The position numbers and the translations under genes are program-made. Below, piece by piece: positions 1-8,062 of a stretch of 14,693 nucleotides of DNA. The notes beneath the pieces were generated by a model. That model did not search any database. It was given only the letters and a program-made list of their open reading frames with translations, and had not been told where the DNA came from. Source of the stretch: Pseudomonadota bacterium (GTDB lineage Bacteria > Pseudomonadota > Alphaproteobacteria > Rhizobiales > Beijerinckiaceae); the NCBI GenBank assembly GCA_023393655.1, contig JAEWKP010000109.1, positions 1 to 14,693 of the forward strand. Reading direction: 5' to 3'. Positions within the stretch are counted from its first letter, which is position 1. Each line of letters opens with the position of its first letter.

Positions 1-21
1 ACCCCCCCCCCAAACCACGCC

Positions 22-67
22 GCCCGGCGCCGCGGGGCCCCGCCCTTCTTCGTCATCGGGCCCGATG
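22..67. repeat. Cluster of G+C palindromes next to a poly-C run at the window edge
   Basis: The left edge opens with a run of ten C (2-11). It is followed by a 12-bp perfect palindrome GCGGGGCCCCGC at 32-43 and a 14-bp perfect palindrome CATCGGGCCCGATG at 54-67. A third, odd-centred palindrome AAATCC-G-GGATTT lies at 88-100. All are downstream of the tadC stop codon, so they could end the minus-strand pilus transcript, but none is followed by a clear T-run on that strand. A minus-strand ATG at 54-56 opens a short frame to the edge whose predicted peptide is low complexity; I do not call it a gene. Apart from these repeats I see nothing recognisable in 1-161. Confidence 0.4.
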
Positions 68-161
68 CTGAAACGGGAAATCAGAGCAAATCCGGGATTT
101 GGGGAATTGTTCTGGATCGCCGCCGCGCGTCCAGGTCGCACGGATGGCGATCGCGTCGCCC

Positions 162-1139
162 TTACTTCCACTTGAAGACCTGAATCAGCGCGGGCGTCAT
201 GATGATGACGAACAGCACCGGCAGGAAGAACAGGATCATCGGCACCGTGAGTTTCGGCGGCAGCGCGGCCGCTTTCTTCTCGGCCGCGTTCATGCGCTGG
301 TCGCGGCTTTCCTGTGCGAGCGTGCGCAGTGCGGTTCCCAGCGGCGTGCCGTAGCGCTCGGCCTGGATCAGGGCCGTCGAGACCGACCGGACGCTTTCGA
401 GGCCGGTGCGGAGCGCGAGGTTCTCGTAGGCGATGCGGCGGTCGGAGAGATAGGAGAGCTCGGCGGTGCAGAGCGCGAACTCCTCCGCCAGCGGAACCGA
501 CTGGTTACCGATCTCGCCGGAGACCTTCCGGAAGGCATGCTCGATCGACATGCCGGCTTCCACGCAGATCAGCAGCAGGTCGAGCGCATCCGGAAAGGCC
601 TGGCGCATCGAGGCCTGCCGCTTGCCGGCCTGGTTCGTCAGGAAGACCTCCGGCGCCTTGATGCCGATATAGGCGCCGGCGATGGCCATGGCGATCTTGA
701 CCGCGAAGGGCTGGCCGAAACCGTTGATGGCGAAGACGTAGAACAGTGTCAGCAGGAACAGCCCGACCGGTACGGCAAGACGGAAGAAAAGGAAGGCGAC
801 CTCGGCCTGGGGGCCGCGATAGCCGGCCATGGCGAGCTGCTTCTTGGCGTTTTCGGTGCCGAGCCAGTCGCCGAGCTTGAACCGCTCCACGATGCGCCGC
901 ATGTAGGCTTTCGGCTCCTGCCGCAGCGAGACCTTCTCGTTCTGCCGGTTGAGCCGCTCGCGCTCGCGGGCGCGGATCTTTTCACGTTCCGTTGCGACGT
1001 TCTTCATCCGCTTCTGGAGGCTGTTGCCCTCGGTCAGCGGAATCGCGATCGTCAGCACGGTCGCGGCTGCCGCGATGGCGGCCAGCAGGCCCAGCATGAA
1101 CTGCGGATTGGTGACGGCGCTGGCGATCTGGGAAATCAT
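162..1139 (-). CDS. tadC: Tad pilus inner-membrane platform protein TadC (T2SSF family)
   Basis: This 325-residue polytopic membrane protein forms, with TadB, the inner-membrane platform on which the CpaF ATPase acts to extrude Flp pilin. Hydrophobic segments lie near residues 12-34, 115-160 and 298-320. A charged, Arg/Glu-rich stretch that could be a coiled coil spans about 45-85. The T2SSF (GspF-like) core is about 183-310 and begins with the family-typical FPDALDLLLICVEAGMS. The length is normal for TadC. I start at the ATG at 1137-1139 because a GAGG Shine-Dalgarno lies just upstream and overlaps the tadB stop; the open frame runs 21 codons further up into tadB without support. It is the last gene of the cpaB-tadC operon, 8 nt after tadB. 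The TPR protein TadD that often follows is not seen before the window edge. Confidence 0.93.
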   Translation of the reverse strand: MISQIASAVTNPQFMLGLLAAIAAAATVLTIAIPLTEGNSLQKRMKNVATEREKIRARERERLNRQNEKVSLRQEPKAYMRRIVERFKLGDWLGTENAKKQLAMAGYRGPQAEVAFLFFRLAVPVGLFLLTLFYVFAINGFGQPFAVKIAMAIAGAYIGIKAPEVFLTNQAGKRQASMRQAFPDALDLLLICVEAGMSIEHAFRKVSGEIGNQSVPLAEEFALCTAELSYLSDRRIAYENLALRTGLESVRSVSTALIQAERYGTPLGTALRTLAQESRDQRMNAAEKKAAALPPKLTVPMILFFLPVLFVIIMTPALIQVFKWK

Positions 1140-1147
1140 CGTCCGCC

Positions 1148-2125
1148 TCAGATCTCGAAGTTGATCATCTTGCGCATGACCAGGATGCCGATCAGCATCC
1201 ACAGGCCGCTCGCGACCAGCGCGACCTTGCCGGACTGAGTGACCCAGAGAAGCTCGATATATTTCGGGGTGGTGAGCCAGACGAGGAATGCCACGATCGG
1301 GGGCAGCGACCCGATGATCGCCGCCGAGGCCTTCGCCTCCGTCGACACGGCCTGGATCTTGTCGCGCATCTTGCGGCGTTCGCGCAGCACGCGCGAGAGG
1401 TTGCCGAGCGTTTCGGACAGGTTGCCACCGGTCTTCTGCTGGATGGCGATGACGATTCCGAAGAAATTGGCTTCGGCACAGGGCATCCGCTCGAACAGCT
1501 TGACCGTGGCTTCCGACAGCGGCAGGCCCAGCGCCTGTCCCTCGATGATCATTCTGAACTCGCTCTTCACCGGCTCCACCGCTTCGTTGGCGATGATGCG
1601 CAGGCAGTCGTTGACGGGCAGGCCCGCCTTGATGCCGCGCACGATGACGTCGAGCGCGTTGGGGAACTCAGCTCCGAACTTCTTCAGTCGCTTGATCTTG
1701 CAGCGTTTCAGGAACCAGGCGGGGATGCCGAAGCCGCCGATGAAGAGACCGGCGAGACCGAGGACCCAGGTTCCGCTCGCAAGCCACAGCGTGAGCCCGA
1801 GCACGGCCGCGACCCCCGCGCTGATCACGTAATATTTCCTGGCGCTCCAGGTCAGTCCGGCCTGGGCGATGCGCTGCTCGAGCGGGACCTTGTTGCGCGC
1901 GTTCTCGCGGTCCTCGAGCTCCTTGAGGCTCTGCGCGACCTGGCCGCGCTTCTGGCGCGCCTGTGCCTCCCGGTCGATGCCGCGAACCGGGTTCGGCCCG
2001 GCGAATTCCTTGCGCCGCTTCTCGGCGCGCTTCTGGCCGCTCAGCGTCGGATACAACAGCGCATAGACCACGCCGCCGACGGCGAACATGGCGAGCAGGA
2101 CGACGGCGAGCGTGCTCGTGTTCAT
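1148..2125 (-). CDS. tadB: Tad pilus inner-membrane platform protein TadB (T2SSF family)
   Basis: This 325-residue inner-membrane protein is the partner of TadC in the Flp pilus assembly platform, equivalent to GspF/PilC of related machines. An N-terminal membrane segment covers about residues 5-26 and is followed by a highly charged cytoplasmic linker (30-85). Further hydrophobic segments lie at about 97-138. The T2SSF core is about 153-285, with the typical FPNALDVIVRGIKAGLPV and the KTGGNLSETLGNLSRVLRER stretch (231-250). Two C-terminal membrane segments lie near 267-286 and 300-318. The ATG at 2123-2125 has a strong GGGAGG Shine-Dalgarno upstream. It follows cpaF by 27 nt and precedes tadC by 8 nt in one operon. 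TadB and TadC share the same domain and the same length here, as expected for paralogous platform subunits. Confidence 0.94.
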   Translation of the reverse strand: MNTSTLAVVLLAMFAVGGVVYALLYPTLSGQKRAEKRRKEFAGPNPVRGIDREAQARQKRGQVAQSLKELEDRENARNKVPLEQRIAQAGLTWSARKYYVISAGVAAVLGLTLWLASGTWVLGLAGLFIGGFGIPAWFLKRCKIKRLKKFGAEFPNALDVIVRGIKAGLPVNDCLRIIANEAVEPVKSEFRMIIEGQALGLPLSEATVKLFERMPCAEANFFGIVIAIQQKTGGNLSETLGNLSRVLRERRKMRDKIQAVSTEAKASAAIIGSLPPIVAFLVWLTTPKYIELLWVTQSGKVALVASGLWMLIGILVMRKMINFEI

Positions 2126-2152
2126 GCCCCGCCTCCCGGTAAGGCCTTCCGT

Positions 2153-3604
2153 TCAGACGGCATTGCTGACGCCCGCGTCTTCGAGCTGGTCGAGAGCGGC
2201 GGCGAGGCGCTGGTCCTCGTTGAAATAGCGCGCGCGCTCCCAGAAACGCGGCCGTCCGACACCAGTGGCGCGGTGCCGGCCGACGAGCTTGCCGGCGGCA
2301 TCCTCGCCGACGACGTCGTAGAGCATCAGGTCCTGCGTCGTGATGACCTCGCCCTCCATGCCCATCACCTCGGTGATGTGAGTGATGCGGCGCGATCCGT
2401 CGCGCAGGCGCTGGGCCTGGATAATGACGTCGATCGACGAGCAGATCATCTCGCGCAGCGTCTTCGACGGCAGCGAGAAGCCGCCCATGGTGATCATCGA
2501 TTCGATACGGCTCAGGCACTCGCGCGGCGAGTTGGCGTGCAATGTGCCCATCGAGCCGTCATGGCCGGTGTTCATCGCCTGGAGCAGGTCGAAGGCCTCG
2601 GGGCCGCGCACCTCGCCGACGATGATGCGTTCGGGGCGCATGCGCAGGCAGTTCTTGACGAGGTCGCGCATCGTCACCGCGCCCGTGCCTTCGAGATTGG
2701 GCGGACGGGTTTCGAGCCGCACCACATGCGGCTGCTGGAGCTGGAGTTCGGCGGCGTCCTCGCAGGTGATCACCCGCTCGTCATGGTCGATATAGTTGGT
2801 CAGGCAGTTGAGCAGCGTCGTCTTGCCCGAGCCCGTGCCGCCGGAGATGACGATGTTGCAGCGGACACGGCCGATGATCTTCAGGATTTCGGCGCCCGGC
2901 GGCGAGATCGCGCCGAACTTGACGAGCTGGTCGAGCGTCAGCTTGTCCTTCTTGAACTTGCGGATGGTCAGCGCCGGGCCGTCGATCGCCAGCGGCGGGG
3001 CGATGACGTTGACGCGCGAGCCGTCGGCGAGGCGCGCATCGCAGATCGGCGAGCTTTCGTCGACGCGGCGGCCGACCTGGCTGACGATACGCTGACAGAT
3101 ATTCATCAGCTGGGCGTTGTCGCGGAAGCGGATGTTGGTGAGCTGGATCTTGCCGGCGGTTTCGATGAAGGTCCGGCCGGCGCCGTTGACCATGATGTCG
3201 GCGATGTCGTCGCGTGCCAGCAGGGGCTCGAGCGGTCCGTAGCCGAGCACGTCGTTGCAGATGTCGTCGAGCAGTTCCTCCTGCTCCGCGATCGACAGCA
3301 CGACATTCTTCAGCGAGATGATCTCGTTGATGATGTCGCGGATTTCCTCGCGGGCGGATTCGGCGTCGAGCTTCGCGAGCTGCGACAGATCGATGGCCTC
3401 GATCAGCGCCCCGAAGATCGTGCTCTTCATCTGGTAGTAGTCTTCGGATCGCGGAGCCGTCTCGGCGACCGGCGTAATCCTGCGCTCTTCCGCGGCGGCC
3501 TGAACCGGCTCGGGCTTGCTGCGCGGGGCAGCCGGCATGGCCGCGGGCGCCCTTGCGCTCAGATTGGGCGCGTGACCTGCGCCTGCGGATCGCTTGCCGA
3601 ACAT
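2153..3604 (-). CDS. cpaF: Tad pilus secretion ATPase CpaF/TadA
   Basis: This 483-residue hexameric ATPase of the type II/IV secretion (GspE/VirB11) superfamily is expected in the cytoplasm under the TadB-TadC platform, powering pilus assembly. Visible motifs, in order, are a variable Pro/Ala-rich N-terminus (1-50), a helical N-domain (about 60-140), Walker A GGTGSGKTT (255-263), the Asp box ITCEDAAEL (279-287), Walker B RIIVGEVRGPEA (326-337) and the His box TGHDGSMGTLHANSP (346-360). All catalytic elements look intact and the length is typical. The ATG at 3602-3604 follows a GGGAG Shine-Dalgarno. An 80-nt gap separates it from cpaE, the widest inside the operon. That gap contains the palindrome GCCCGGTCCGGGC (3619-3631) directly upstream of the ribosome binding site. 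Confidence 0.96.
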   Translation of the reverse strand: MFGKRSAGAGHAPNLSARAPAAMPAAPRSKPEPVQAAAEERRITPVAETAPRSEDYYQMKSTIFGALIEAIDLSQLAKLDAESAREEIRDIINEIISLKNVVLSIAEQEELLDDICNDVLGYGPLEPLLARDDIADIMVNGAGRTFIETAGKIQLTNIRFRDNAQLMNICQRIVSQVGRRVDESSPICDARLADGSRVNVIAPPLAIDGPALTIRKFKKDKLTLDQLVKFGAISPPGAEILKIIGRVRCNIVISGGTGSGKTTLLNCLTNYIDHDERVITCEDAAELQLQQPHVVRLETRPPNLEGTGAVTMRDLVKNCLRMRPERIIVGEVRGPEAFDLLQAMNTGHDGSMGTLHANSPRECLSRIESMITMGGFSLPSKTLREMICSSIDVIIQAQRLRDGSRRITHITEVMGMEGEVITTQDLMLYDVVGEDAAGKLVGRHRATGVGRPRFWERARYFNEDQRLAAALDQLEDAGVSNAV

Positions 3605-3684
3605 CTCGTCACTCTCCCGCCCGGTCCGGGCCGGTCTCTTGCCTGGTGAGCGGGCATCGTCCCGTCATCGTCGGTTCCTGCCCG

Positions 3685-4950
3685 TCACGAGGCCTTGCGG
3701 CGCTTCAGCTTCGCGACGAACGGTTCGAGCAGGCTGCGCCGGCCCCGCTTGGCTTCGCCGCGTCCGGTCAGGGCACTGGCGATCTGGGTGAAGGCCTCGG
3801 TCGCCTTGCTCCCGGCCTGCACCTCGGCGATCATCTGGCCGTTATTGGCGGCCGTGCCGAACAGGTGGGCGTCGAACGGAATCGTGCTGAGCACATCGAT
3901 GCCCAGCGCCTTCGAGAACTCCCCGGCATTGATCTCCGGCCGCTTCGGGACGCCGACCCGGTTGAGGACGAGCCGGGCGACGGCATCGTTCGGCCGCGTC
4001 GCCCGCGACAGGTCGATCAGGTTCTTGGCGTTGCGCAGGGAGGCGAGCTCCGGCTCGGCGACGATGACGATTTCGTCGGCGCTGAGCACGGTGCGCTTCA
4101 CCCAGGCGCCCCACTGGTGCGGCACGTCGAGGATGATGCAGGGCACGCTGGCGCGCAGCAATTCGAGGAGCTGTTCGAGCGCCTCCTCGTCGAGATCGAT
4201 CGTCCGGTCCAGCACGGCCGGCGCGGCGAGCAGCGCGAGGTTGTCGCTGCAGCGCGAGAGCAGCCGGTCAAGCAGGTTGGAATCGAGGCGTTCGGGTGCA
4301 AACACGGCTTCGGCGATACCTTGCGGCGGGTCCTGGTTGAAGTTCAGGCCGGCCGTGCCGAAGGCGATGTCGAGATCGACGATGACGGTCGAGGCGTCGA
4401 GATTGCGTGCGATCGCCCAGGAGACGTTGTGCGCGACCGTCGAAGCGCCGACGCCGCCCTTGGCGCCCATCACCGCGATGACGCGGCCGAGATTGCGGGC
4501 CTCCGGGGCGACATAGAGCTCCGACAGGGTGCGCAGGACGTCGAGGGGCTCCAGCGGCGCGATCAGGTACTCGCTGACGCCGCGCCGGATCAGGTCGCGA
4601 TAGAGCTGCACGTCGTTGACATGGCCGATCACGACGACCTTGGTGCCGGCGTCGCAGCTTTCGGACAGTGATTCGAGGTGCGAGATCAGCGTCGCCGGGT
4701 CTGCCACGGCTTCGAGCACGATGATGTTGGGCGTCGGGGCCGAGCGGAAGGCCTCGACGGCGGCAGCCGGGCCGCCCATCTGGACGCGGGCATGGGCCTT
4801 GTCCATGCGCCGGTCGGCGACCGCGGCCTGCATGGTCGCGGCGATCGCCGGCGTTTCGCAGAAGGCCTGCAGCGTGACGCGCGGCAACGGTGCGATGGTC
4901 TCGTCGCTCGGCAGCTCGATCGCCGAATTCTCGCGGGTTTCGGAATGCAT
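3685..4950 (-). CDS. cpaE: Pilus localisation ATPase CpaE (TadZ/MinD/ParA-like)
   Basis: This 421-residue protein belongs to the CpaE/TadZ family, which directs the pilus machine to its site in the cell. An N-terminal receiver-like domain (about 25-145, with VVVIGHVNDVQLYRDLIRRG and YLIAPLEPLDVLR) precedes a ParA/MinD-type ATPase domain (about 154-395). The P-loop reads KGGVGAST (164-171): the signature Lys164 is present but the usual second lysine is Ala169, a deviation known in CpaE-type proteins and one that suggests weak or altered ATP use. VDLDIAFGTAGL (191-202) and CIILDVPHQW (271-280) are the switch-like strands. I start at the ATG at 4948-4950, which overlaps the cpaD stop by one base (TGATG) and has a GGAGG ribosome site upstream. 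The frame stays open for 90 more codons, but inside cpaD. Confidence 0.93.
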   Translation of the reverse strand: MHSETRENSAIELPSDETIAPLPRVTLQAFCETPAIAATMQAAVADRRMDKAHARVQMGGPAAAVEAFRSAPTPNIIVLEAVADPATLISHLESLSESCDAGTKVVVIGHVNDVQLYRDLIRRGVSEYLIAPLEPLDVLRTLSELYVAPEARNLGRVIAVMGAKGGVGASTVAHNVSWAIARNLDASTVIVDLDIAFGTAGLNFNQDPPQGIAEAVFAPERLDSNLLDRLLSRCSDNLALLAAPAVLDRTIDLDEEALEQLLELLRASVPCIILDVPHQWGAWVKRTVLSADEIVIVAEPELASLRNAKNLIDLSRATRPNDAVARLVLNRVGVPKRPEINAGEFSKALGIDVLSTIPFDAHLFGTAANNGQMIAEVQAGSKATEAFTQIASALTGRGEAKRGRRSLLEPFVAKLKRRKAS

Positions 4951-5696
4951 CAGGTGCCACCTCCGACCGTGGAGTTGATCTGCGGCGTCGCCTGCCGGTA
5001 CTGGGTCGAGGGATCCTTGCCTTCGCGGATCTTCGTGATGGCGCCCATGCGCTTGACGATGTCGGGACGGCCTTCGTCGCGCGACCGGACGAGATCGATC
5101 GGATCGGCCACCTGCGCGGCCAGCGTCGCCTGCGAGGAACAGCCGAGATTCCAGTAGGGTGCGTTCGAGGACGAGAACCTGAACTCGGAGCTGCCCAGGT
5201 CTGTCGGCCATTGTCCGCAAGCGTGCGGCACGCTCGCCTGGAGCGAGGCGAAGGTCAGGCGGATCGGCGAGGCCAGGCCCGGGTCCTGAACCGGGTAGCT
5301 GCGGACGCTGAGGATGCCGGGCGAGACGCCGCCGCGCGACAAGGCCGCCCGGATGCCGTTCAGCGTATCCTGGGTCGCATGGTCGCGGCGGGCGCCGGTC
5401 GGGACCTCGGCCACCAGACCACCCTTGCCGGAGCGACGGAATTCGCGGGCGAAGCTGGCGACATCCTCGGCCTGCCTGATATCGAGCCTGCCGCCGGAGC
5501 GCCCGACGAAGACGTCGAGCGAGCGGGGGGCATCGCGCAGGACGATCGGGTGCCGCTCGCGCACGTCGTCCGGCCCGAAGGCGAGCGTGTCGCTCTCCGC
5601 CGTTCGCTTGGCGCAGCCGCCGAGGATGGCGCCGAGCGCCAGCGCGGCGACGATCAGGCGCGGTCCTGTCGAGTCGTTCCGGTGAGAAACCGTCAT
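4950..5696 (-). CDS. cpaD: Pilus biogenesis lipoprotein CpaD
   Basis: This is a secreted lipoprotein of the CpaD family (Pilus_CpaD), a partner of the CpaC secretin in the outer membrane or periplasm. From the chosen start it has 248 residues. A basic, hydrophobic signal segment (about 10-27) ends in a lipobox LGGC with the lipidated Cys28. The mature part contains the family-like DVFVGRSGGRLDI and a C-terminal region with further cysteines and a RSRDEGRPDIVKRMGAI stretch. The start is uncertain: ATG at 5694-5696 has a GGATGG ribosome site at good spacing, while ATG codons at 5709-5711 and 5712-5714 are in frame but lack one. The gene lies 15-33 nt after cpaC, depending on start, and its stop overlaps the cpaE start. 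Identification rests on lipobox, size and position more than on a catalytic motif. Confidence 0.88.
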   Translation of the reverse strand: MTVSHRNDSTGPRLIVAALALGAILGGCAKRTAESDTLAFGPDDVRERHPIVLRDAPRSLDVFVGRSGGRLDIRQAEDVASFAREFRRSGKGGLVAEVPTGARRDHATQDTLNGIRAALSRGGVSPGILSVRSYPVQDPGLASPIRLTFASLQASVPHACGQWPTDLGSSEFRFSSSNAPYWNLGCSSQATLAAQVADPIDLVRSRDEGRPDIVKRMGAITKIREGKDPSTQYRQATPQINSTVGGGT

Positions 5697-5729
5697 GGTC
5701 GGGCCATCCATCATCGTTGTCGCCGGGCG

Positions 5730-7169
5730 CTAGTCGGCGATGAAGCCGACGCGGCCCTTGTAGGCCTGGGGAATCGGCCCGCCGCCGCTGCCGTAGATCT
5801 TGTTCAGGCGGCCGAGCAGGATCGCCTGGGAGTCGTGCGTTTCGACGAAGCCGTCATCGGGCCGCTGGACCTGCGTCGGCTGCATCGGCTTGGCGATGTA
5901 GGGCGTGACCGTGATCATCAGTTCGGTCTCCTCGCGCTGGTAGTCGCGCGAGCGGAACAGCACGCCGATGATCGGCAGGTTCATCAGGCCGGGCAGGCCG
6001 TTGATCGAGCTCTTGGAGACGCGCTGGATCAGGCCAGCGGTGGCCAGCGTGCCCCCGGATGGCAGCTCGACCGTGGTGTCGGACTTGCGCACGCGGAAGG
6101 CGGGGACGGTGACGGTCGGCTGGCCGGAGCCGCCCTGCAGCACGATCTGGTTCTCGAAGTCGAGTTCGGTGACCTCGGTCGCGATGCGCATGCTGATCTT
6201 GTTGGCCGAGAGCACGATCGGCGTGAAGTTCAGGGCGACGCCGATGGGCTTGTAGGAGACGCCGAGGGTGCAGACGGCCTTGGCCGGGTCGCAGGTATAG
6301 CCGGTCGGGATCGGGACCTCGCCGCCTGCGGTGAATTTCGCGCTCTCGCCCGAGATCGCGGTCACCGTCGGTTCGGCGAGGACACGCGCCATGCCGGCCC
6401 GCTCCAGGGCCCGCAGCGTGAAATTCTGCGAATTGCCGATGCCGGCGCCGATTGCCGAGGCGGACAGGGCCTGCGGCGAGAGCGCGAACGGGTTGTCGAT
6501 CGAAGGCGTGATGGAGAACTTGCCGAGCTTCCACTCGCCGCTGGAATTGATGCCGAGCTGCTTGATCGCCTTGCGCGAGACCTCGGACACCGTGACCTTC
6601 ACCATCACCTGGTCGCGGTCGCGGATGGTCAGCGAGTTGATGACCGTCCCGCTCTTTCCTGCCGCGTCGCTGCCGACGAAGGCCTTGGCGATGTCGACGG
6701 CCTGGGTCGCATCCGAGGCATCGGGCACCGTCCCGACGAGCAGGATCGAATCGCCCGCCGGCTTGATCTCGATCTGCGCGTTCGGCAGCGCCGTGCGCAG
6801 CGTCTGTCGGAGGACGTTGAGGTCGCGCCCGACATTGATGTCGAGCGCGGTGATCTGCTGGCCGTCGCCATCCATCACGAACATCGAGGTCGCGCCGTCG
6901 GCGATGCCGATCACGAACAGCTTGCGCGCCGTCCGGACGACCGCGTTGGCGACCTTCGGGTTGGCGACGAAGACCTCCTTGGCGTCGCGCGGCAGCTCGA
7001 CGATGAGCGAGCGGCCGATCGAGAGGTCGAGCTTGCGGGAGATCGCGTTCTCGCTCGAGCCGACATTGATGACGGGAGCGGGGCCGCTCCTGCTCGACTG
7101 GGCGGCGACGCTGCCGGCGGCGAGGGCGAGCGCGAGTGCCGTCGCGATGCGGAGAGAAGATCTGATCAT
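5730..7169 (-). CDS. cpaC: Outer-membrane secretin CpaC (RcpA) of the Tad pilus
   Basis: This 479-residue secretin should form the outer-membrane ring through which the Flp pilus passes. A Sec signal peptide ends at about VAA-Q (residues 23/24). A secretin/pilus N-terminal domain spans about 45-115, with VELPRDAKEVFVANPKVANA. A BON-like/N1 region covers about 115-190, and the secretin domain about 250-425. The hallmark C-terminal stretch is VELPSGGTLATAGLIQ (367-382) followed by NGLPGLMNLPIIGVLF and ETELMITVTPYI. Two cysteines (C293, C300) in a loop of the secretin domain could form a disulfide. The length is typical. The ATG overlaps the cpaB stop by 4 nt (ATGA), and the Shine-Dalgarno is weak, consistent with translational coupling. 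Confidence 0.95.
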   Translation of the reverse strand: MIRSSLRIATALALALAAGSVAAQSSRSGPAPVINVGSSENAISRKLDLSIGRSLIVELPRDAKEVFVANPKVANAVVRTARKLFVIGIADGATSMFVMDGDGQQITALDINVGRDLNVLRQTLRTALPNAQIEIKPAGDSILLVGTVPDASDATQAVDIAKAFVGSDAAGKSGTVINSLTIRDRDQVMVKVTVSEVSRKAIKQLGINSSGEWKLGKFSITPSIDNPFALSPQALSASAIGAGIGNSQNFTLRALERAGMARVLAEPTVTAISGESAKFTAGGEVPIPTGYTCDPAKAVCTLGVSYKPIGVALNFTPIVLSANKISMRIATEVTELDFENQIVLQGGSGQPTVTVPAFRVRKSDTTVELPSGGTLATAGLIQRVSKSSINGLPGLMNLPIIGVLFRSRDYQREETELMITVTPYIAKPMQPTQVQRPDDGFVETHDSQAILLGRLNKIYGSGGGPIPQAYKGRVGFIAD

Positions 7170-7939
7170 GGCTTCACGCTCTTCGAGGTCACACCGTAGC
7201 GCACGAGCGTCATGGAGTTGTCTGCCTGGGTCGGCGGCGCGGTTTCGTTCGCATCCTTGAGGCTGCGCAGGGCGAGCGAGAGCGTGCCCGTCTTCTGGGC
7301 CTGGACCAGGCTCTCGACTTGCCCGGGCTCGACCTGCAGCGTGGCGGTTTCGCCGACCACGACCTTCTCGCCGTTGCGCTCCTGCACGTTCTGGCCGATG
7401 GCCAGCACGCGGATGTTCCGCAGGATGACTTCGCTGGCGTAGGATTCCTGGCCGCTTGCTGCTTCGCCGCGCTCGGTGGAGATCACGTCGACGCGGTCGT
7501 TGGGGAGGATGAAGCCGCCGGCGGTGTTGGCGCCGCGGCTGTCGGTGGAGATCGCGACGGCGCGCATGCCCGCCGGCAGGACGGCCGAGAGAAAACCGGT
7601 TCCGTCCGTCTTGATCAGCTTCTCGCGGCGGATCGGCTCGGCGTCGAGGGTGGCGTAGCGCGAGACCTGCCCGATGATCTCCTTTTCGGCTTCGGGCGCT
7701 TCGTCCTTGCGGATGACGCCGGCCGGCACGCTGGCCAGCGGCCAGTCGAGCCAGCGCAGGTCGTTGGCCGTCACCGTATTGCCGACGGGAATCTCGGCCG
7801 CCGCGACCAGTACCGGCACTGTCGGTGCCGGCTGGATCTTCGCGACGGGTGCGGGGGCCTTGGGGCTCTGGACGAGCAGCGCTGCACCCAGCCCTGCCAG
7901 GAGCGCGACCACTAGAATGATGATGCGTGCGGGACTCAT
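7166..7939 (-). CDS. cpaB: Flp pilus assembly protein CpaB (RcpC)
   Basis: This 257-residue periplasmic protein is anchored by one N-terminal membrane segment or uncleaved signal (about residues 5-23). A Pro/Ala-rich linker (24-42) leads to a SAF domain (about 43-105, with VLVAAAEIPVGNTVTANDL) and an RcpC/CpaB domain (about 115-225, with LPAGMRAVAISTD, GGFILPNDRVDVI and VTLQVEPGQVE-like ATLQVEPGQVE). It assists the secretin; SAF domains resemble antifreeze/FlgA-like carbohydrate or peptidoglycan-associated folds. I choose the ATG at 7937-7939, preceded by GAGGGT, over an in-frame TTG at 7958-7960. It is the first gene of the seven-gene cpaB-tadC operon, and a CtrA-like motif lies 60 nt upstream. 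Confidence 0.93.
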   Translation of the reverse strand: MSPARIIILVVALLAGLGAALLVQSPKAPAPVAKIQPAPTVPVLVAAAEIPVGNTVTANDLRWLDWPLASVPAGVIRKDEAPEAEKEIIGQVSRYATLDAEPIRREKLIKTDGTGFLSAVLPAGMRAVAISTDSRGANTAGGFILPNDRVDVISTERGEAASGQESYASEVILRNIRVLAIGQNVQERNGEKVVVGETATLQVEPGQVESLVQAQKTGTLSLALRSLKDANETAPPTQADNSMTLVRYGVTSKSVKP

Positions 7940-7998
7940 TGACGGTCGACCCTCAGCCAAGCGTGATTGGCTCTCGTTCCGGATCGTCGCCTGGAAAC

Positions 7999-8014
7999 GT
8001 CAACTTATGGTTAA
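7999..8014 (-). promoter_or_regulatory. Candidate CtrA binding site upstream of cpaB
   Basis: On the minus strand the sequence reads TTAA-CCATAAG-TTGAC, matching the CtrA consensus TTAA-N7-TTAAC at eight of nine bases. It lies in the 123-nt gap between cpaA and cpaB, 60 nt upstream of the cpaB start. The same bases read on the plus strand give TCAA-N7-TTAAC, also one mismatch, so the element is nearly symmetric. TTGACG within it could also act as a -35 element, but I see no convincing -10. The function is inferred from the motif and from known CtrA control of pili in Caulobacter. Confidence 0.4.
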
Positions 8015-8062
8015 CTGGACGTATATTTTTGAAATCCGCTTCCGTTACGTCCGCGGCGCTTT

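Noticed and set aside
54..67. The perfect palindrome CATCGGGCCCGATG as a terminator of the tad operon
   Set aside because: No T-run follows on the minus strand and there is no loop sequence, so I list it only as a repeat.
2273..3649. A 458-codon plus-strand frame opposite cpaF
   Set aside because: It is the mirror image of the cpaF coding frame, with His/Asp/Arg-biased composition and no recognisable motif. CpaF motifs on the other strand are complete.
4951..5220. A 90-residue N-terminal extension of CpaE
   Set aside because: The extension overlaps cpaD in another frame. The ATG at 4950 with GGAGG and a TGATG junction is the better start.
4890..7199. A very long plus-strand open frame (769 codons) antisense to cpaC and cpaD
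   Set aside because: Its product is Arg/Gly/Asp-rich low-complexity sequence with no domain, as expected when the mirror frame of G+C-rich genes lacks stops. The minus strand holds well-conserved cpa genes throughout.
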